Shown here piece after piece: positions 1-11,310 of a DNA stretch of 64,000 bases. A program made the translations under genes and the position numbers. The DNA comes from Gymnorhina tibicen. Taxonomy: Eukaryota; Chordata; Aves; Passeriformes; Artamidae. The notes beneath the pieces were generated by a model, which was given only the letters and a program-made list of their open reading frames with translations, was not told the DNA's origin and made no database searches. The DNA is taken from NCBI GenBank assembly GCA_013399875.1, contig VXAZ01003885.1, positions 496,330 to 560,329 of the forward strand. Reading direction: 5' to 3'. Position 1 is the first letter of the stretch; every line of letters starts with the position of its first letter.

Positions 1-345
1 CCTCGCGTGTCCCCTGCAGAGCAGGTCGCTGGGGTACCCCTCTGGAGGAGGGTTACTCCGGGGCATTCCAGTTCCTGGGACACCCCTGAGGGTAAGTGTC
101 CCGCAGGACAGGTCTGGGGAAGGAGGTCCCCAGGGTGTCCTGAGCAGTGCGAGTCCCCTGGGTGTCCCTGTAAGCGCAGGTCCTCCGGGGTAGTCTCAGA
201 GGTGAAGGTCCCCGAGGAACACTGAGGATGACGGTCCCCTGGGGCACCACTGTCACTGCAGAGCATCCTCGGAGCTGGAAGTCCCCCATGTGCCCCGTGG
301 GTGGGAGGTCCCTGGGGCCCCTCTTGGTGACGATCCCCTGAGACA
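1..345. repeat. Degenerate GC-rich minisatellite, about 27-bp unit
   Basis: A motif close to ggtcccctggggyrc recurs with near-constant spacing. Unit starts can be read at about 24, 51, 70, 95, 125, 151, 179, 207, 233, 261, 281, 307 and 333. Most steps are 26-28 bp, with a few short or merged units. Copies are diverged, so this is an old or fast-drifting array. The pattern is already present at base 4, so the array probably continues upstream of the window. Frames stay open on both strands across it only because the unit is GC-rich; I do not read it as coding. Confidence 0.75.
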
Positions 346-1334
346 CCTCCGCTCCCCGCCACGCTGCCCAGGGCCAGCCCCAGCTGCCTTCCCAACAGTT
401 GGAGCGCGCACAGTGCCTCTCCAGGGGGAAGCCTGGAGCAGCGAGTGCCTGTTCAAAACTGCTCCCACCCACCCGCCGCGTCTGTCGTACGTTACCGACC
501 GGCCCCAAACCCACCGCAGAGCATCCAAAGGCTGAGTTTGAAAAATGCTCCTCGGCTGCATTTGTAAAATGCTCCTCTGTGCTCTCCCGCGCGGCAGCAC
601 GGCCGCCGTGGCCTCAGCACGGGAAGCGATGCTCTGCTGCATCATACAGACCCTGGCACCCCCTGGCTGCTCAGTTTCCATTTTTAATGCTAGGCAGCAC
701 AGCCCCAAGGCAGCGGCTTCTTTTGCCCAGGGGCGAACCCGAGCCTGGCCGAGGGGCAGAGCCCTATGCACGTCTCAGTGGTATCCTGCCCAAAATAAAC
801 ACACGCGGGGTTTATTAGAGGATTGCTCAACACCCGTCTCTGTTCAGCTCACAGTCCCCTGCCCTCCTCCCCAAGCGCCAGGCACCCTCTGGACACGGGC
901 TGGGATTGCACTCCTGCTCTGCCCCAAGCCAGCTGTGCATCCCGCACAGGAAAACCCAGGCTTTTGTTGCAGGTATCACTCCCTGTGGCTCGTGGCCTGA
1001 GCAAGCGCTGTAATTTGGGGTGTGCCTCTGGCCACGGCTTGCTGAGCCCCCCCGTGAATGCCGAGGTGGTGTCTCCAGCCTGTCAGCAGCTTAAGGGGGG
1101 TGTGGGTGGAATAAGGGACCCCAGGAACATGAGAGGGGCTCCGTGTCCCAGCCCCACACTGCAGTGCAGCCACTGCACTGGGAAAGGAAGGTTCCTGGGC
1201 ATCCTGCCCTTTCCAGGATGAATCGCAGCCACAGGTGCCATTTCCCAGGCTCTGGCACGTTGCCTGACACCACACCTTGTAGGAAAGCAGGCTGAGCAGT
1301 CCCAGGTCCTGTCCCACAGCACAGGGAATGAGGA
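346..1334. other. GC-rich unique sequence, no gene seen
   Basis: This is GC-rich sequence with several overlapping open frames on both strands (up to about 190 codons), none of which resembles a known protein. No repeat family or RNA gene is recognisable. Confidence 0.5.
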
Positions 1335-1363
1335 ATGGATGGATGGATGGATGGATGGATGGA
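1335..1363. repeat. (ATGG)n microsatellite
   Basis: About seven perfect tandem copies of the tetranucleotide atgg, followed by a short G-run. It is long enough to be length-polymorphic. Confidence 0.97.
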
Positions 1364-4209
1364 GGGGGGCACGGCCCTGCCCTTCTGTACGTGCTGCAGA
1401 GCAGCCCGTGCCCAGGGCTAACGGGAAGGCTGCTCTCCCCAAGGCTCGCAGCATCATTAGCAGCGCTGTGACTCAGTCCTGCTGCATGACTGCACATGCC
1501 CCTGAGCGGGACGGCAGGCCCTGACCGACCAGCGCTGCGCTCATTAATGAAGATCATTAGTTTTGCTCCGAGCAGTGGCTAATTGCGTAACACCGGGCAC
1601 ACGGTGGGCTGCCCTCGAGGAGCCGCACAGCTGCAGCGGAGCGAGGGATGAGCGCAGCGTGTCCGCAGCCTGGTCCTTGGGAACAACCCCCAGGATGCCA
1701 TAAGGAGGGACACGACATGTCCCCAACTCAGCCTGGGGTTGAGCACAGAGTAAAAAGGCTTTCCCAGAGAGCAGTCTCCCTGAGGGAAGCCCGCCTCCTA
1801 GGATTTGTCAGCTCTCATCACTCACAGCCCTCTTGCTTGAGCTGGGGACTCATCCCTGCTCTCCCAGCCTGGCTCTGGCTTGTCCCCACTCCTGTCCAGG
1901 TGGCCTTGGATTGCTGTACCTGTATTGGGTTTGTGTGGCCAGGTTTTGGTAGCAGGGGGAGGGCTGTGGGGGTGGCTTCTGCGAGAAGCTGCCGGAAGCT
2001 TCCCCCATGTCCAGCAGAGCCAATCCCTGGTGGCTCCAAGCTGGCTGTAAACCTGGCCGTACAAACCCAATATAGCACCCAAAATGGGACATGAATCCCA
2101 TCACAGCGGGGTGTGCATCCAGCGGTACCTGTGCATCCCCGCAGGCATATTGGATCCCATCATCTTTGCAGAGCTGGCAACAGGCTTTGGAGGCAGGTGA
2201 GGGCTGAGCCAGCCCCGTTCTGGGACTGCTGCCCACGGGAACACGGCTCAAAGACAGGAACAGGTTTGGGGTGGAAGTGAGAGGGATATTAACAGACCTC
2301 AGAACATCCCCTGGGGCTGGAGGCAATGCAGGCAGCCAGGGTTAGAGCTGAGCCAAGGCTGCCCTGGGCCGGGCGCCTGGCCCTGTGCTCACCATCATCA
2401 CCCTGGCACTGCCACGGAGATGTGCTGGAGGGGACAGAGATGTGGCCGGGGCCGTGCCAACTGATCTCATTGATGGTCTGTTGCAGTGGTCGGTCCTGAA
2501 CTAGTTGTTCCCAGGAGAATTATTCAATAAATTTGAATTAAATGCGGGCAGGCGGCTTTCTGAAGCCTCTGAAAGGAAAGCAATGAGCTTAACCAGCCCC
2601 CTGGGCCCTCGGGAGGTCTGGCTGGCAGCCAGCCGGAGCCAGGATCCGGTGCATCCCTGAGCAGTGCCGAGGGAAAGGTCTCCTCACCGGCGTCGTGCTG
2701 CTGGAGATGGGGCTGGGGCTGAGCAGGGTCCTCTCAGCCACCCAGCCCGTGCCAGGGGTCACCAGGGCCTGAAAAGGGGACACAGGAGAGGTGGCCAGAG
2801 GCAATATCCCCCTGCTGCACTGGAAGGTGCTGGGTCCTGGCACAGGGACACCAACCCTGCAGATCCCAGCTGTCATCTCCGGAGCCACCAGCCCAGGGCT
2901 TGCACCGGAGTCAGTGGCACCACAGGTGTGGGCAGAGGCAGGAGCACCCCAGGGGTTCAGGGGGACATAGCCAAAAACCTGTGTCCCCAGTGCAAAGGGC
3001 ACGGCCCAGGGGAGAACCAGGAATCAGCAGCGAGGGTGCACACCCGAACACCGTCCTGCATCAGGCCCTGGGCTCTGCACACTCCCTGCTCCTTCTCTGG
3101 CTCTCAGTGGCAGTGCTGGCTTCTCTCCAGCCCTCTCATGAGGCTGTCAGGTGCATTTTAGGGTGCTAAAAGCCTTGTACCAAAGAGCAGCAAGCCCTGG
3201 GGAGTGGCAGGAGGCAGAGCCTGAGCCCTCCGTCTCCAAGTGTGCAGACAGACCCAGTGAACCTGGCCCAAGCTGTGTCGAGCAAAGCCAAAACCCCCCT
3301 CCCTTCAACTGATGATCCTACAATTTCTTAGGGAAAAAAGATTCAGAAATGGTTGCCACGCTCAGCCAAAATGCAGCATTCCCCTTGTTTGAACACTGTT
3401 TGCAGCTGCTCTCCAGCACTCTGTACAGACACTCACACGCTGTTTGAATGACAAACACCCCAAGTGCATTATTTTTAAACACCTACATGCATTGTTTACT
3501 GTCAGAGCCTGCTCCCCCCTCTCAGGGCTGCTCCCACTAAGGGGATTTTTGCTGCCAGGGAGGGTCCTGAATAGGGACACGCACCTGAGGATCCCAGGGG
3601 AGGCTGTGGGAGCACAGGGGACTGTGTGTGGCCTGCCATGCCATGTTCACACCTGGGGGGATCACTTTGCTCTCCAGCTGTGGCACATCTGCTTGCAGAG
3701 CTGCTTAACGTGATGTTGCATTGAGGATGGTCTGCGGCAACCATAGCAACGGGGCTGCCTTGGGTTTCCACCTCCCCCAGCAGAAATGATACTGATTTCT
3801 CCCAAATTTGCTGTTGCCTGAGAGATGCCAGCAAAAACCTCTGGCCAGGCAGGAGACAGGGGCTGATCTGCCCCTGGGAAGGTGCCCAGGCTGAGGCTCT
3901 GATGTCCCCTGTCAGGTGAGGACGCTGGTGCTGGGCCCAGCGAGCAGCTCCAGAGGCTCCAGCCAGTCCCACCTCCACAGAACCTGAGCTGCGTCCCAAA
4001 CCCCAGCTCTCCCCATCCAGCATCCGTGGGGTGGGAAGCACTGCTTTTCTGCCCCTACAGCTTGGATTCCACAAGAGGAAGGAGGAAGAACCAGACATCC
4101 CAACATCTCTGGGCTCAGCAGCAGCCTGTGGGCAGGCAGCAGCGCTGTACAGCAGAGCACGATGGCATTGCCCTCTGAAATGGCTGCTGGCGTTTGGAGA
4201 TGGAGGCCC
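1364..4209. other. GC-rich unique sequence, no supported gene
   Basis: GC-rich sequence with many short overlapping open frames and no recognisable protein. The only sub-region that stands out is 1515-1640, listed separately. A 52-nt block at 2145-2196 has an AG before it and gtgag after it, but its translation matches nothing I know. I see no repeat family here. Confidence 0.5.
1515..1640. promoter_or_regulatory. Possible conserved noncoding element
   Basis: Within GC-rich surroundings this short stretch carries several homeodomain-type cores close together: cattaatg, atcattag and ctaattgcg. Such clustering is typical of vertebrate conserved enhancers. The call rests on sequence style only; no alignment was possible. 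Confidence 0.2.
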
Positions 4210-4273
4210 TGGGTCCAGGAACGGTCATGAGGATTTAGGGTGTCAGAGCAGCCCTCCCAGATGCTGAGGGCAC
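4210..4273 (+). repeat. Diverged duplicate, copy A
   Basis: About 62 bp (starting gtccaggaacgg, containing atttaggg and ctgagggc) matches 5010-5072 in the same orientation at roughly 75% by eye. It could be a small local duplication or two members of an unrecognised dispersed repeat. Confidence 0.4.
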
Positions 4274-4895
4274 CTTGGGATAAGGGCAGCACCCGGTTTC
4301 CATGGCACAGCACAGGCTTCTCACTGACCTGCAGCAAAGGATTAAAAAACTGCAGGTTCAGGGAAAGAACCAAACACGAGACACTCTGGGCTCTCCTTCC
4401 CTGGCCCTGAGCTGCACCCACTCCTGGGCCTGCCAGGATCAGGCTGCTGCAGCACGCACTGCTCTGCCACCAGCCTCTCCCTGAGCCAATCCCACCTCCC
4501 AGCACTTTGGACTTTGCAGCTCACACTCTCCTGTCATTATGGTTCCTCACTCAGCCCTCAGAGCAAGCCCAAGAGCTTCCCAGAGGCCCCCAGCCCACCC
4601 TTCCCTCCCCTCCAGACACAGTCCATGTAGGCTCTGGGCTGTTTTGCTGCTGCTCAGTGCTCCTGGGACCCGCTTTGGGGAGGAAGTGGGGGGCTCTTGC
4701 TTTTGGGGTACAGGTCACCACACCGAGGTCCATCCTGCCCTCCCCTTGCCCAGCTCTGCTCTCCCACCCCCTGGGCAGTCTGGCTGTGCAGGGACAGCAG
4801 TGCAGGACCCCCCAGCCTGGCTGTCCCCAGCGCCAGGGACACGGCAGTGTGGTGGGATGGGGATGCTCAGGAGCAGAATCCTGCTCCAGGAGCCC
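4274..4895. other. GC-rich unique sequence, no supported gene
   Basis: This contains part of the longest open frame in the window (4507-5196, plus, about 229 codons). The frame is rich in Ser, Pro, Gly and Gln, has no domain, and competes with open frames in other phases and on the other strand. I treat it as chance openness in GC-rich DNA. Confidence 0.5.
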
Positions 4896-4949
4896 AGCAC
4901 AGCACTCAGCACATCCCATCCAGAGCACAGCACTCAGCACATCCCACTC
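4896..4949 (+). repeat. Tandem duplication, 28-bp unit, two copies
   Basis: The motif agcacagcactcagcacatc occurs at 4896 and again at 4924, with a near-identical remainder of the unit. This is a recent small tandem duplication. Confidence 0.9.
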
Positions 4950-5009
4950 ACGCGGGACCAGGGAAGTGCCACTGCGCTTCCAGGACCTTGGCAGGTCCTG
5001 GGTTTGGTT

Positions 5010-5072
5010 ACCGTGGTCCAGGAATGGCTGTGGGAATTTAGGGCATCAGAGTGGCCTTAGAGGTGCTGAGGG
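5010..5072 (+). repeat. Diverged duplicate, copy B
   Basis: Partner of 4210-4273 in direct orientation: gtccaggaatgg, then atttaggg, then ctgagggc at matching spacing. Confidence 0.4.
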
Positions 5073-5270
5073 CTCCCCCAGCTCAGCTTTCAGGGGCTGC
5101 TGTTTGGGAGAGGGACAATGGCCACGGGCCGGGCGGGTCCCCTCACCCATGACTCTCCTCCTGACGCAAAAGCCCAAACCAAGCCGAGCCCCTTAACAAC
5201 GAAGTTCTGCAAAAATCTCCAAATCGGCGTTTTCTGCCCCATTTCTGCTGGGCGGGAGTTGTGGGGCTAC

Positions 5271-5288
5271 ATCGCCACCTGGTGACCA
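5271..5288 (-). promoter_or_regulatory. CTCF-like binding site
   Basis: The plus-strand text atcgccacctggtgacca matches 15 of 18 positions of the reverse-complemented CTCF core (agcgccccctggtggcca). The motif therefore points to the minus strand. It lies about 100 bp inside the GC-rich block, next to the composition change near 5390. Occupancy cannot be judged from sequence. Confidence 0.4.
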
Positions 5289-5389
5289 CAGGGAACAGCG
5301 CAGCCGCCTGTGCGCTGCTCCCGGGAATGGGGAAAAACGGGGGAAAAAAGGAAAAAAAGGTAAAACCGGTTTTCAGCTCTGCAGACACA

Positions 5390-8300
5390 GCAGCGTTATA
5401 GAAGTACGCTTACAAATCATTATCCATATAAATGTTATTATGTTTACCTTTATACATCGAAGTGATACAAAGTTCCTTCAGACTTTATCCAGTGTTTAAT
5501 TTAAATTTTGTATTCCTGGGCCAGATACCTTCAGTGCTTTCGTGCCTTTCCCTTGGAGCAGGGAGCGGCAGAGACCGCGGCTGTGCTCCAGCCCTGCCCG
5601 GGGCACTCCAGCCTGTTTAGGGCACTACCAGCAACATGTTAGCAGGACAAAAAGCCTTCCCTCAGCTCCCATCCCGCTGGTGGGCTTGTGCAAGGAAAAC
5701 TGACACTGCAAAGACTGGCCTCATAGTTAAAGGTTACAAATTATTTTATTTTTTTTTCCTGGATACCCAATAGCGCGTTTTAACAACACCACAAATGTAA
5801 AACCCAGTCAGAGCTGAGAGCACAGGTGTCCATCTCCCCTACAGCCACCAGAGACACCTGAGGATGTTCACTCAGGGGTCCAAGCTAGGGAGGGAGGAAG
5901 GAAGGACAGCAATTCAACCAAAAGCTTGAGAATACATAAAGAAAACCATAAATGAGTTCTTTCCTTTTGTTAACCTGGCCACTGAGAAATTACAACCTCC
6001 TGCTATGTGAAAATTTTCTGAGTTTTCATTGACGTAAAGACCACAAACTGCCTTTTAAGAAGTCTCCAATATGCATAACAAGCTTTTAAATAATATATCT
6101 GTCAGAAATGAAAGAAATAAACCATCAAAGCCTGAAGTTTTACCAACATTCTGAAGCCATAGCGGTGTTCTGCAGCTATAGCAGAAGCTCCGACCCCAGT
6201 GCCAGCCCAGCTACACTTGCACTCACCCTTCAGAAAAGAGTTTGCAGTGAGAAACCTGCAGGTTTGGGCAGGACTTGAACAGTGATAAGGAAGAGAGCTA
6301 CTGAAACCATCAGTGCTGTTCCAAGGAAAGGTCTCCTAAGAAAAGCAAAAACTGCACTTTGTAGCTTTAAAAATAAACTGTCAACATTTAATAGTTGGAT
6401 AGAGACAGCAAGTGATTGTCAAGGAGAAAAAATCACTTTTGTTTAATTTTCGTTATGATTCCCAAGGTAACTTGGCTTTCTCTGTCAGCTGCACTGACCA
6501 TTATGGGGGCTCAACTCACCCAGGCAGGGTCTCTGCAGGTTGCCCTGAGAGCACCTGAACTCCCAAAGAGCCTCACCTGGGACCCCACTCCCATCCTCCA
6601 CATGTAGAGCTGGAGTTCTATTGAAGTGCAAACCCTGGCTCCTCCTCTCAGTTCTTGCCTGTGGCAGTTTCTGGGCTGGTTTCTCTCTTGTAGCCATTCA
6701 AAGTTGATGCTGTGAGGGAATTCCTCTGCAGTCTTTATCCACCTGTGCTGTTTTCCTAGAAGACAGTGGGTGTTGCAGTTTGCTAACTGGTGTGTGAACA
6801 GCCACCTTTGCACACAAAGGAATTGTTTGCAGCTGCCAAGTGTTTCCCGCCCTACCACGGCTGTGTGCCGGCGTTATTCCTGTGGAAAGCCCTAGGGAAG
6901 AGCTGTGTTTCAAGGAGCATTTTCTCTACTAGGAAATACAGCCCTCGATGGGGAAATTCCTGTGGCTGCTGTGCTGCTGCTCCCCTGTTTGGTGAGCCCA
7001 GGGACAGGCTGGCTCTGTCCCCTGTGGCTGTGATGCACATCCTTGGGTAGCTCATCCTGGCTGCTTTGGCTTGGTGTCAGTTTGGGTGACCAGAGAGCTT
7101 GCTCAACCTGGCCTTCCTCTGGAGAAAATCGGGGTACAAATTCTAAGGGCTCAGAGAAGCAGTGAATGGTTCTCACATCCCTCTGGGTGAAGCTCTTTGT
7201 GCTGATCAGGCTCAGGGAGAAACTTTCTGTCACCTTGTGGGAAGGGAAACGGGCTGGGACTGCAGGCTGGGCCAGCAACTTCCTGCAAGGAAGAAGAGGA
7301 GTGAGGGTCTCCATATGTGAGGGAAAAGACTGGCTGGATGTGCAAAGCAAGCCAGAAACTTTAAATGAGTTGTAAATTTAAATATTGCAAGGAGGCCTCT
7401 TTGATCAAGTGAGGGGGCCTTTCACTGCTCCGTTCCCTGTGCCCTGGATGTACCATGCCCTCCTCATCTTTCAAACCCATTTCATGTGTTGTTTAAAGAC
7501 TGTTTCTAATTAGCAGAGCTCGGACAGCAAAATCCAGAGGAGAGCCAGTGCAGAGACCAAACCCTCAGAGTTCAAGGGGATTTAGCCCAGCCAAAAATGG
7601 ATGGCACACTTAGAAAATTCTCCTGAATTCAGTTTTGATCAGTCTGTGCCCCAAAGTGCTTGCATTTGGAGTACGAGGAAGGCTCTGTCTTCGGCAATTT
7701 GAGTCGTGACACTTCTCCTTCACCTCTCTAGTGGCTGGGTCCTGCATCCCTGCAGGAGCAGTGCTGGAAATGTGGCTGCACCTCTTTGGCCTCAGCTGCT
7801 CTCTCCCAAGCTCAGCAGCTTTGTGTCAGGTCACTATTAACTGGGAGAGTTGGGATTTCTCGGGATGAGTGCCTCTTCAGAAATAAAACTTACACAGGCT
7901 TAGCTTTTTCTTGAGAGCCTGAACAAAATGGGATTTTTAAAAGTTTTAGTCATTGTAGAGCCTTCAGAGTGTGTCGTATCAGTAAAGCCAAGGCAGCTTT
8001 TAAACAGTGGAACAGATCCATGTTGAATAAGAAACAGGCAGTCAATACAAGGCAGATTCTCAGTTTATTTACAGCCTAACCTCTGGGTTGCCTGTCTCAG
8101 CTCTGGTTTTCCATCCTGTCCCCCTGGCACCTGGTCTGTGCAGTGTGGGAAGGTCACGTTGATGCTGGTGGCAGGGGACCGGCCAAGGTGAGGTGCCTGC
8201 GGTGTTGTCTGCCCTGAAGGTGGCAAATGAAGCTCCTGTAATGAGCTGGCCGGGGCACAAGGGCACAGCCACCACCCCCGGATGGGCTTGGAATGGCTTG

Positions 8301-10421
8301 GCTCTGAGCAGCAGCCCTAATTACTGCTCATTAATGGAAAACCCATTTCAGTTTAATTGCTGAGAGTTTGTGCGTCTGATATAGAGGGTCTGGTCTCGGA
8401 TCTGCTCCAAGCAGGTCCTGCAGTCCACGGAGGAACTTCAGCCTCCCATCTGGTCACAGCAGATTTTGAAATGTGATTGAAGCTTTTCTATGTTGGGCTT
8501 GAATTCCCAAAGATCCGGATGCCAACAGAAACCCTTTCCATCTTTGCCTCTTAGCCACTTTTCCCAAAAAACAAAGCCTAAGCCAGGCTTGATTACAGTG
8601 AGTTTGAGGGGTGGAAGCACTGGGAAGCTGATGGGCTGATGGAGTGATAAATGAGTTAATAAGTGTTGGTCAAAGCCCATGGGAGTGGACCCTTGGAATG
8701 TTTTGGGAGGTTTCAGCTTGCAGCTGTCTCCCTGTGCAGGCAGGTCAGACTTTCCTGGGTGGAAACAGCACAAAATGCTCGTGGCTGAGACAAAAATCTG
8801 TGCAAAACAGGCTGCAGGACATGAACTAAAAAAACCTCACTGCAGGGGCTGGTTCCTTCAGGGGACGGAGAAAGCAGTGGCGTGAACCTGGGCTCTGCCC
8901 TGCTGAGCCCCTCAGGCGTGGAATCGCCCTGCTCCTGACTCCTGCAGAGCAAAGATCATCTGGTGCGGACGGGGAGGATGGAGAAACCACTGCAGAATCC
9001 TCTGTCTGCCGGTTCCCTCTTCAGCCAGGCCCGAAAGGACAGACAGACGTGTTGGCTCTGCTCCCTGCGCCTGCTCCCGGCTGCGGGCTCGGTGTGCACA
9101 GGGCTTTCCAAACCATCACCGACAGCTCACTCTCTCTGTTTGCAAAAATAAATCATCCTGGACGTCGGCTCAGCAGGACACCTGGAAGCTTAATGGCTGC
9201 CTGACACACCACGTTTCCAGCGTGCTGGTGTAAATGGAGCTCATTAATAACCCTCCAGGGCTGGGATCTGGAGGAACTGGAAGCTCCTACAGCTCCAAGC
9301 TGAACTCCGCTTTTTGGGTACGGGGGTGGGAGGTGCAGCCAAACATCTGGGGCTCCTGCCTCTGAGTGCAGGCTGCTGCTCCCAAAGGGGGTTCCCAGAG
9401 CTGTGAGATGTGGAGGGGAGAGGCATTAGCTGCTAATTTGATGTGCTTTATGTCAAATGTTTGCAGCAGAGAACAGCTGGTTGCTACTCCCACTGTTCTC
9501 TCACTGCAGCGTTGGCTGAGAAGGGTGAGAGTTGCTAAAAAGAGTGATAATTTTACTAAAGATGCAGCAGAAGATGTTTTTATGGGATATCTGTGGGGAG
9601 GCCCACCAGGGAAAGCAGTGCTATTGAAATAGGCTCTGGTGATGCTTTTCTAGCAGGTGAAGGCACTGGCTGGGTGTCTCCACGCCCGTGGTGGGACTGA
9701 GCTGGTGGCCTGCAGCACCCCGGGTTGGGAACACTGTTTCTCCTCTGGTTTTCCTGGTATCATGCACATCTGCAGCCGCAGGCAGGCTGCTGAGACAGAA
9801 ATCATGCTTTTTCCATATAGAAAATAAGTTAATTTTAAAATGGTTTTTAACGTGGTGATTCCACATTCCAACGTGCTCTCCAGGAAACCTCAGGAGGAAG
9901 GACAAGCTCCAAGTTAGGCCTGGCACATTCTCTGGGCAGGAACCTCGCCTATATCCAGAGTCTGGACCCCTCTTCCTTGACACCCAGCAGTGCTGTCGTG
10001 GGAAATCTTGTAAATATTGGAAAAAATCATCCCAGCAATAGCTGGTCCACTTCAGTCATGGTCTCCAAAAGATGGAACCACAATCACAAATGTGTTTTTG
10101 AGATGATGAAAACTTTCTCTGCTCTAAGCTTCTCTTACATATCCTTCAGGCACATGGTTTTGGGCCCACTGAAAGATCTCCCAGACCGGCCAAAGAGAGA
10201 TTTTATGAAACTTTCTTCTGGCTTTGGGGATTCTTTTCAGGGATATTTGAGGTTGCAGCTGAGTTTGTGGAGGCTTTGCCAGCTCTTGGACACTGGAAGG
10301 GGAGAGGGGCTTGCATGGGCTCTTCTCTCACTGATCCTGTTGTGAGAGCTGAGCAGGGAGCCCTGGAAGGTCTTATGTGAAGGGTGGAATTGCAATAGAG
10401 ACTTCACAGATGGGCTAAATC
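5390..10421. other. AT-richer unique sequence, no gene seen
   Basis: After about 5390 the DNA becomes clearly AT-richer (T-run at 5746-5758, many aataaa/ttaaa words). Open frames are short and unrelated to known proteins. Homeodomain-core-rich stretches occur near 8300-8400, 9190-9260 and 9420-9600 and may be conserved noncoding DNA. No repeat family is recognised. Confidence 0.5.
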
Positions 10422-10480
10422 ATTCAAATAATTCAATAAGTCAATAATAATTCATATAATTCAATAGTTCAATAATTCAG
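10422..10480. repeat. AT-rich (TTCAATAA)n-like tract abutting a CR1 3' end
   Basis: Six to seven imperfect units of 8-10 bp around ttcaataa, immediately next to the 3' end of the CR1 copy at 10480. CR1 elements normally end in a short 8-bp tail repeat (attctatg), so this may be a mutated and expanded tail. Confidence 0.65.
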
Positions 10481-10745
10481 TTTGGAAAAGCCTTTTAAGT
10501 TTAAGTCCCACCATTCACCCAGGACTGCCAAAGCCACACTAAACCATGTCCCTAAGCACCACATGTGCATGTTTTTTTTAACATTTCCAGGGCTGGTGAT
10601 TCCATCACTGCCCTGGGCAGCTGTTCCAATGCCTGGCAACCCTTTCAGTGAAGAAATTTTTCGTAATATCCAACCTAAACCCCACTGGTTCAACTTGAGG
10701 TCGTTTCCTCTTGTCCTGTCACTTGTCAGCTGGGAGAAAAGACCC
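10480..10745 (-). mobile_element. CR1 LINE, 5'-truncated 3' fragment
   Basis: Reading the minus strand, the remnant of ORF2 contains SDRTRGN, then LNQWGLGW, as in the CR1 ORF2 tail. On the plus strand the subfamily markers actaaaccatgtccctaagc and aacctaaaccccactgg are seen. It belongs to the same subfamily as the copies at 51718 and 59415. The 5' end is lost near the gggagaaaagacc segment. Confidence 0.85.
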
Positions 10746-11310
10746 GGATTTCTTTGGAAAGACCCAGGTGCATTTCTGCACTTCTGCTCCTGGAAAGACA
10801 AACTCGGGGTGAGGCGGTGCCATGGAGGTGCTTCCCTGTCACTCCTTGATGTTTTGGAGGAAGCGCTGCCAGCCCTGCAAAGATGCAGCGTTTATCCAGC
10901 TGTGCAGAGACTTGGAGCTGTGGGAAGAGCAGTGGGATTCTTGGAAGTGGATTTATTCCAAGCTGGTGGTTTTGCTGGTGGGTTTTTTCAAACTGCAGCC
11001 TCCCACGAGATGGTGCTGTGGGACAGGGGACACTGTCACTGAAACACGACTGCGGGGCCCTCTCTGCTGCTTCTGGGTATAACAGAAAATTAATTTGTGG
11101 CTTTGTCAGAAACTGAAGATTTTCTTTGCAAAGTCTCTTCGGGGAGAAAAATGGGGAGTGAGTAACATCAGCTGCGGCTGGGAGAGTCCCTTGTGCAGGA
11201 AAACCCAATCAGAGGGAGAGTAGTCACCAAATCCCACGAAACAATTCACAAATGGCACCTTGTGCTGAGCCCCTTTTCACTCAGAAATTAGTGCTGCTGA
11301 TGTTCTGCTC
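10746..11310. other. Unique sequence, no gene seen
   Basis: Short overlapping frames only. The one item of note is a CTCF-like word at 11003. Confidence 0.5.
11003..11016 (+). promoter_or_regulatory. CTCF-like core motif
   Basis: ccacgagatggtgc fits 13 of 14 positions of the CTCF core pattern CCASNAGRKGGCRS. It is on the plus strand, so it diverges from the minus-strand site at 5271. Confidence 0.3.

Noticed and set aside
2145..2196. Possible 52-nt exon with AG before and gtgag after
   Set aside because: The polypyrimidine tract is poor, the translation resembles nothing known, and no neighbouring exon fits.
4507..5196. Longest open frame (about 229 codons, plus strand) as a gene
   Set aside because: GC-rich region where several frames on both strands are open at once; low-complexity Ser/Pro/Gly-rich product, no domain, no splice or start context that stands out.
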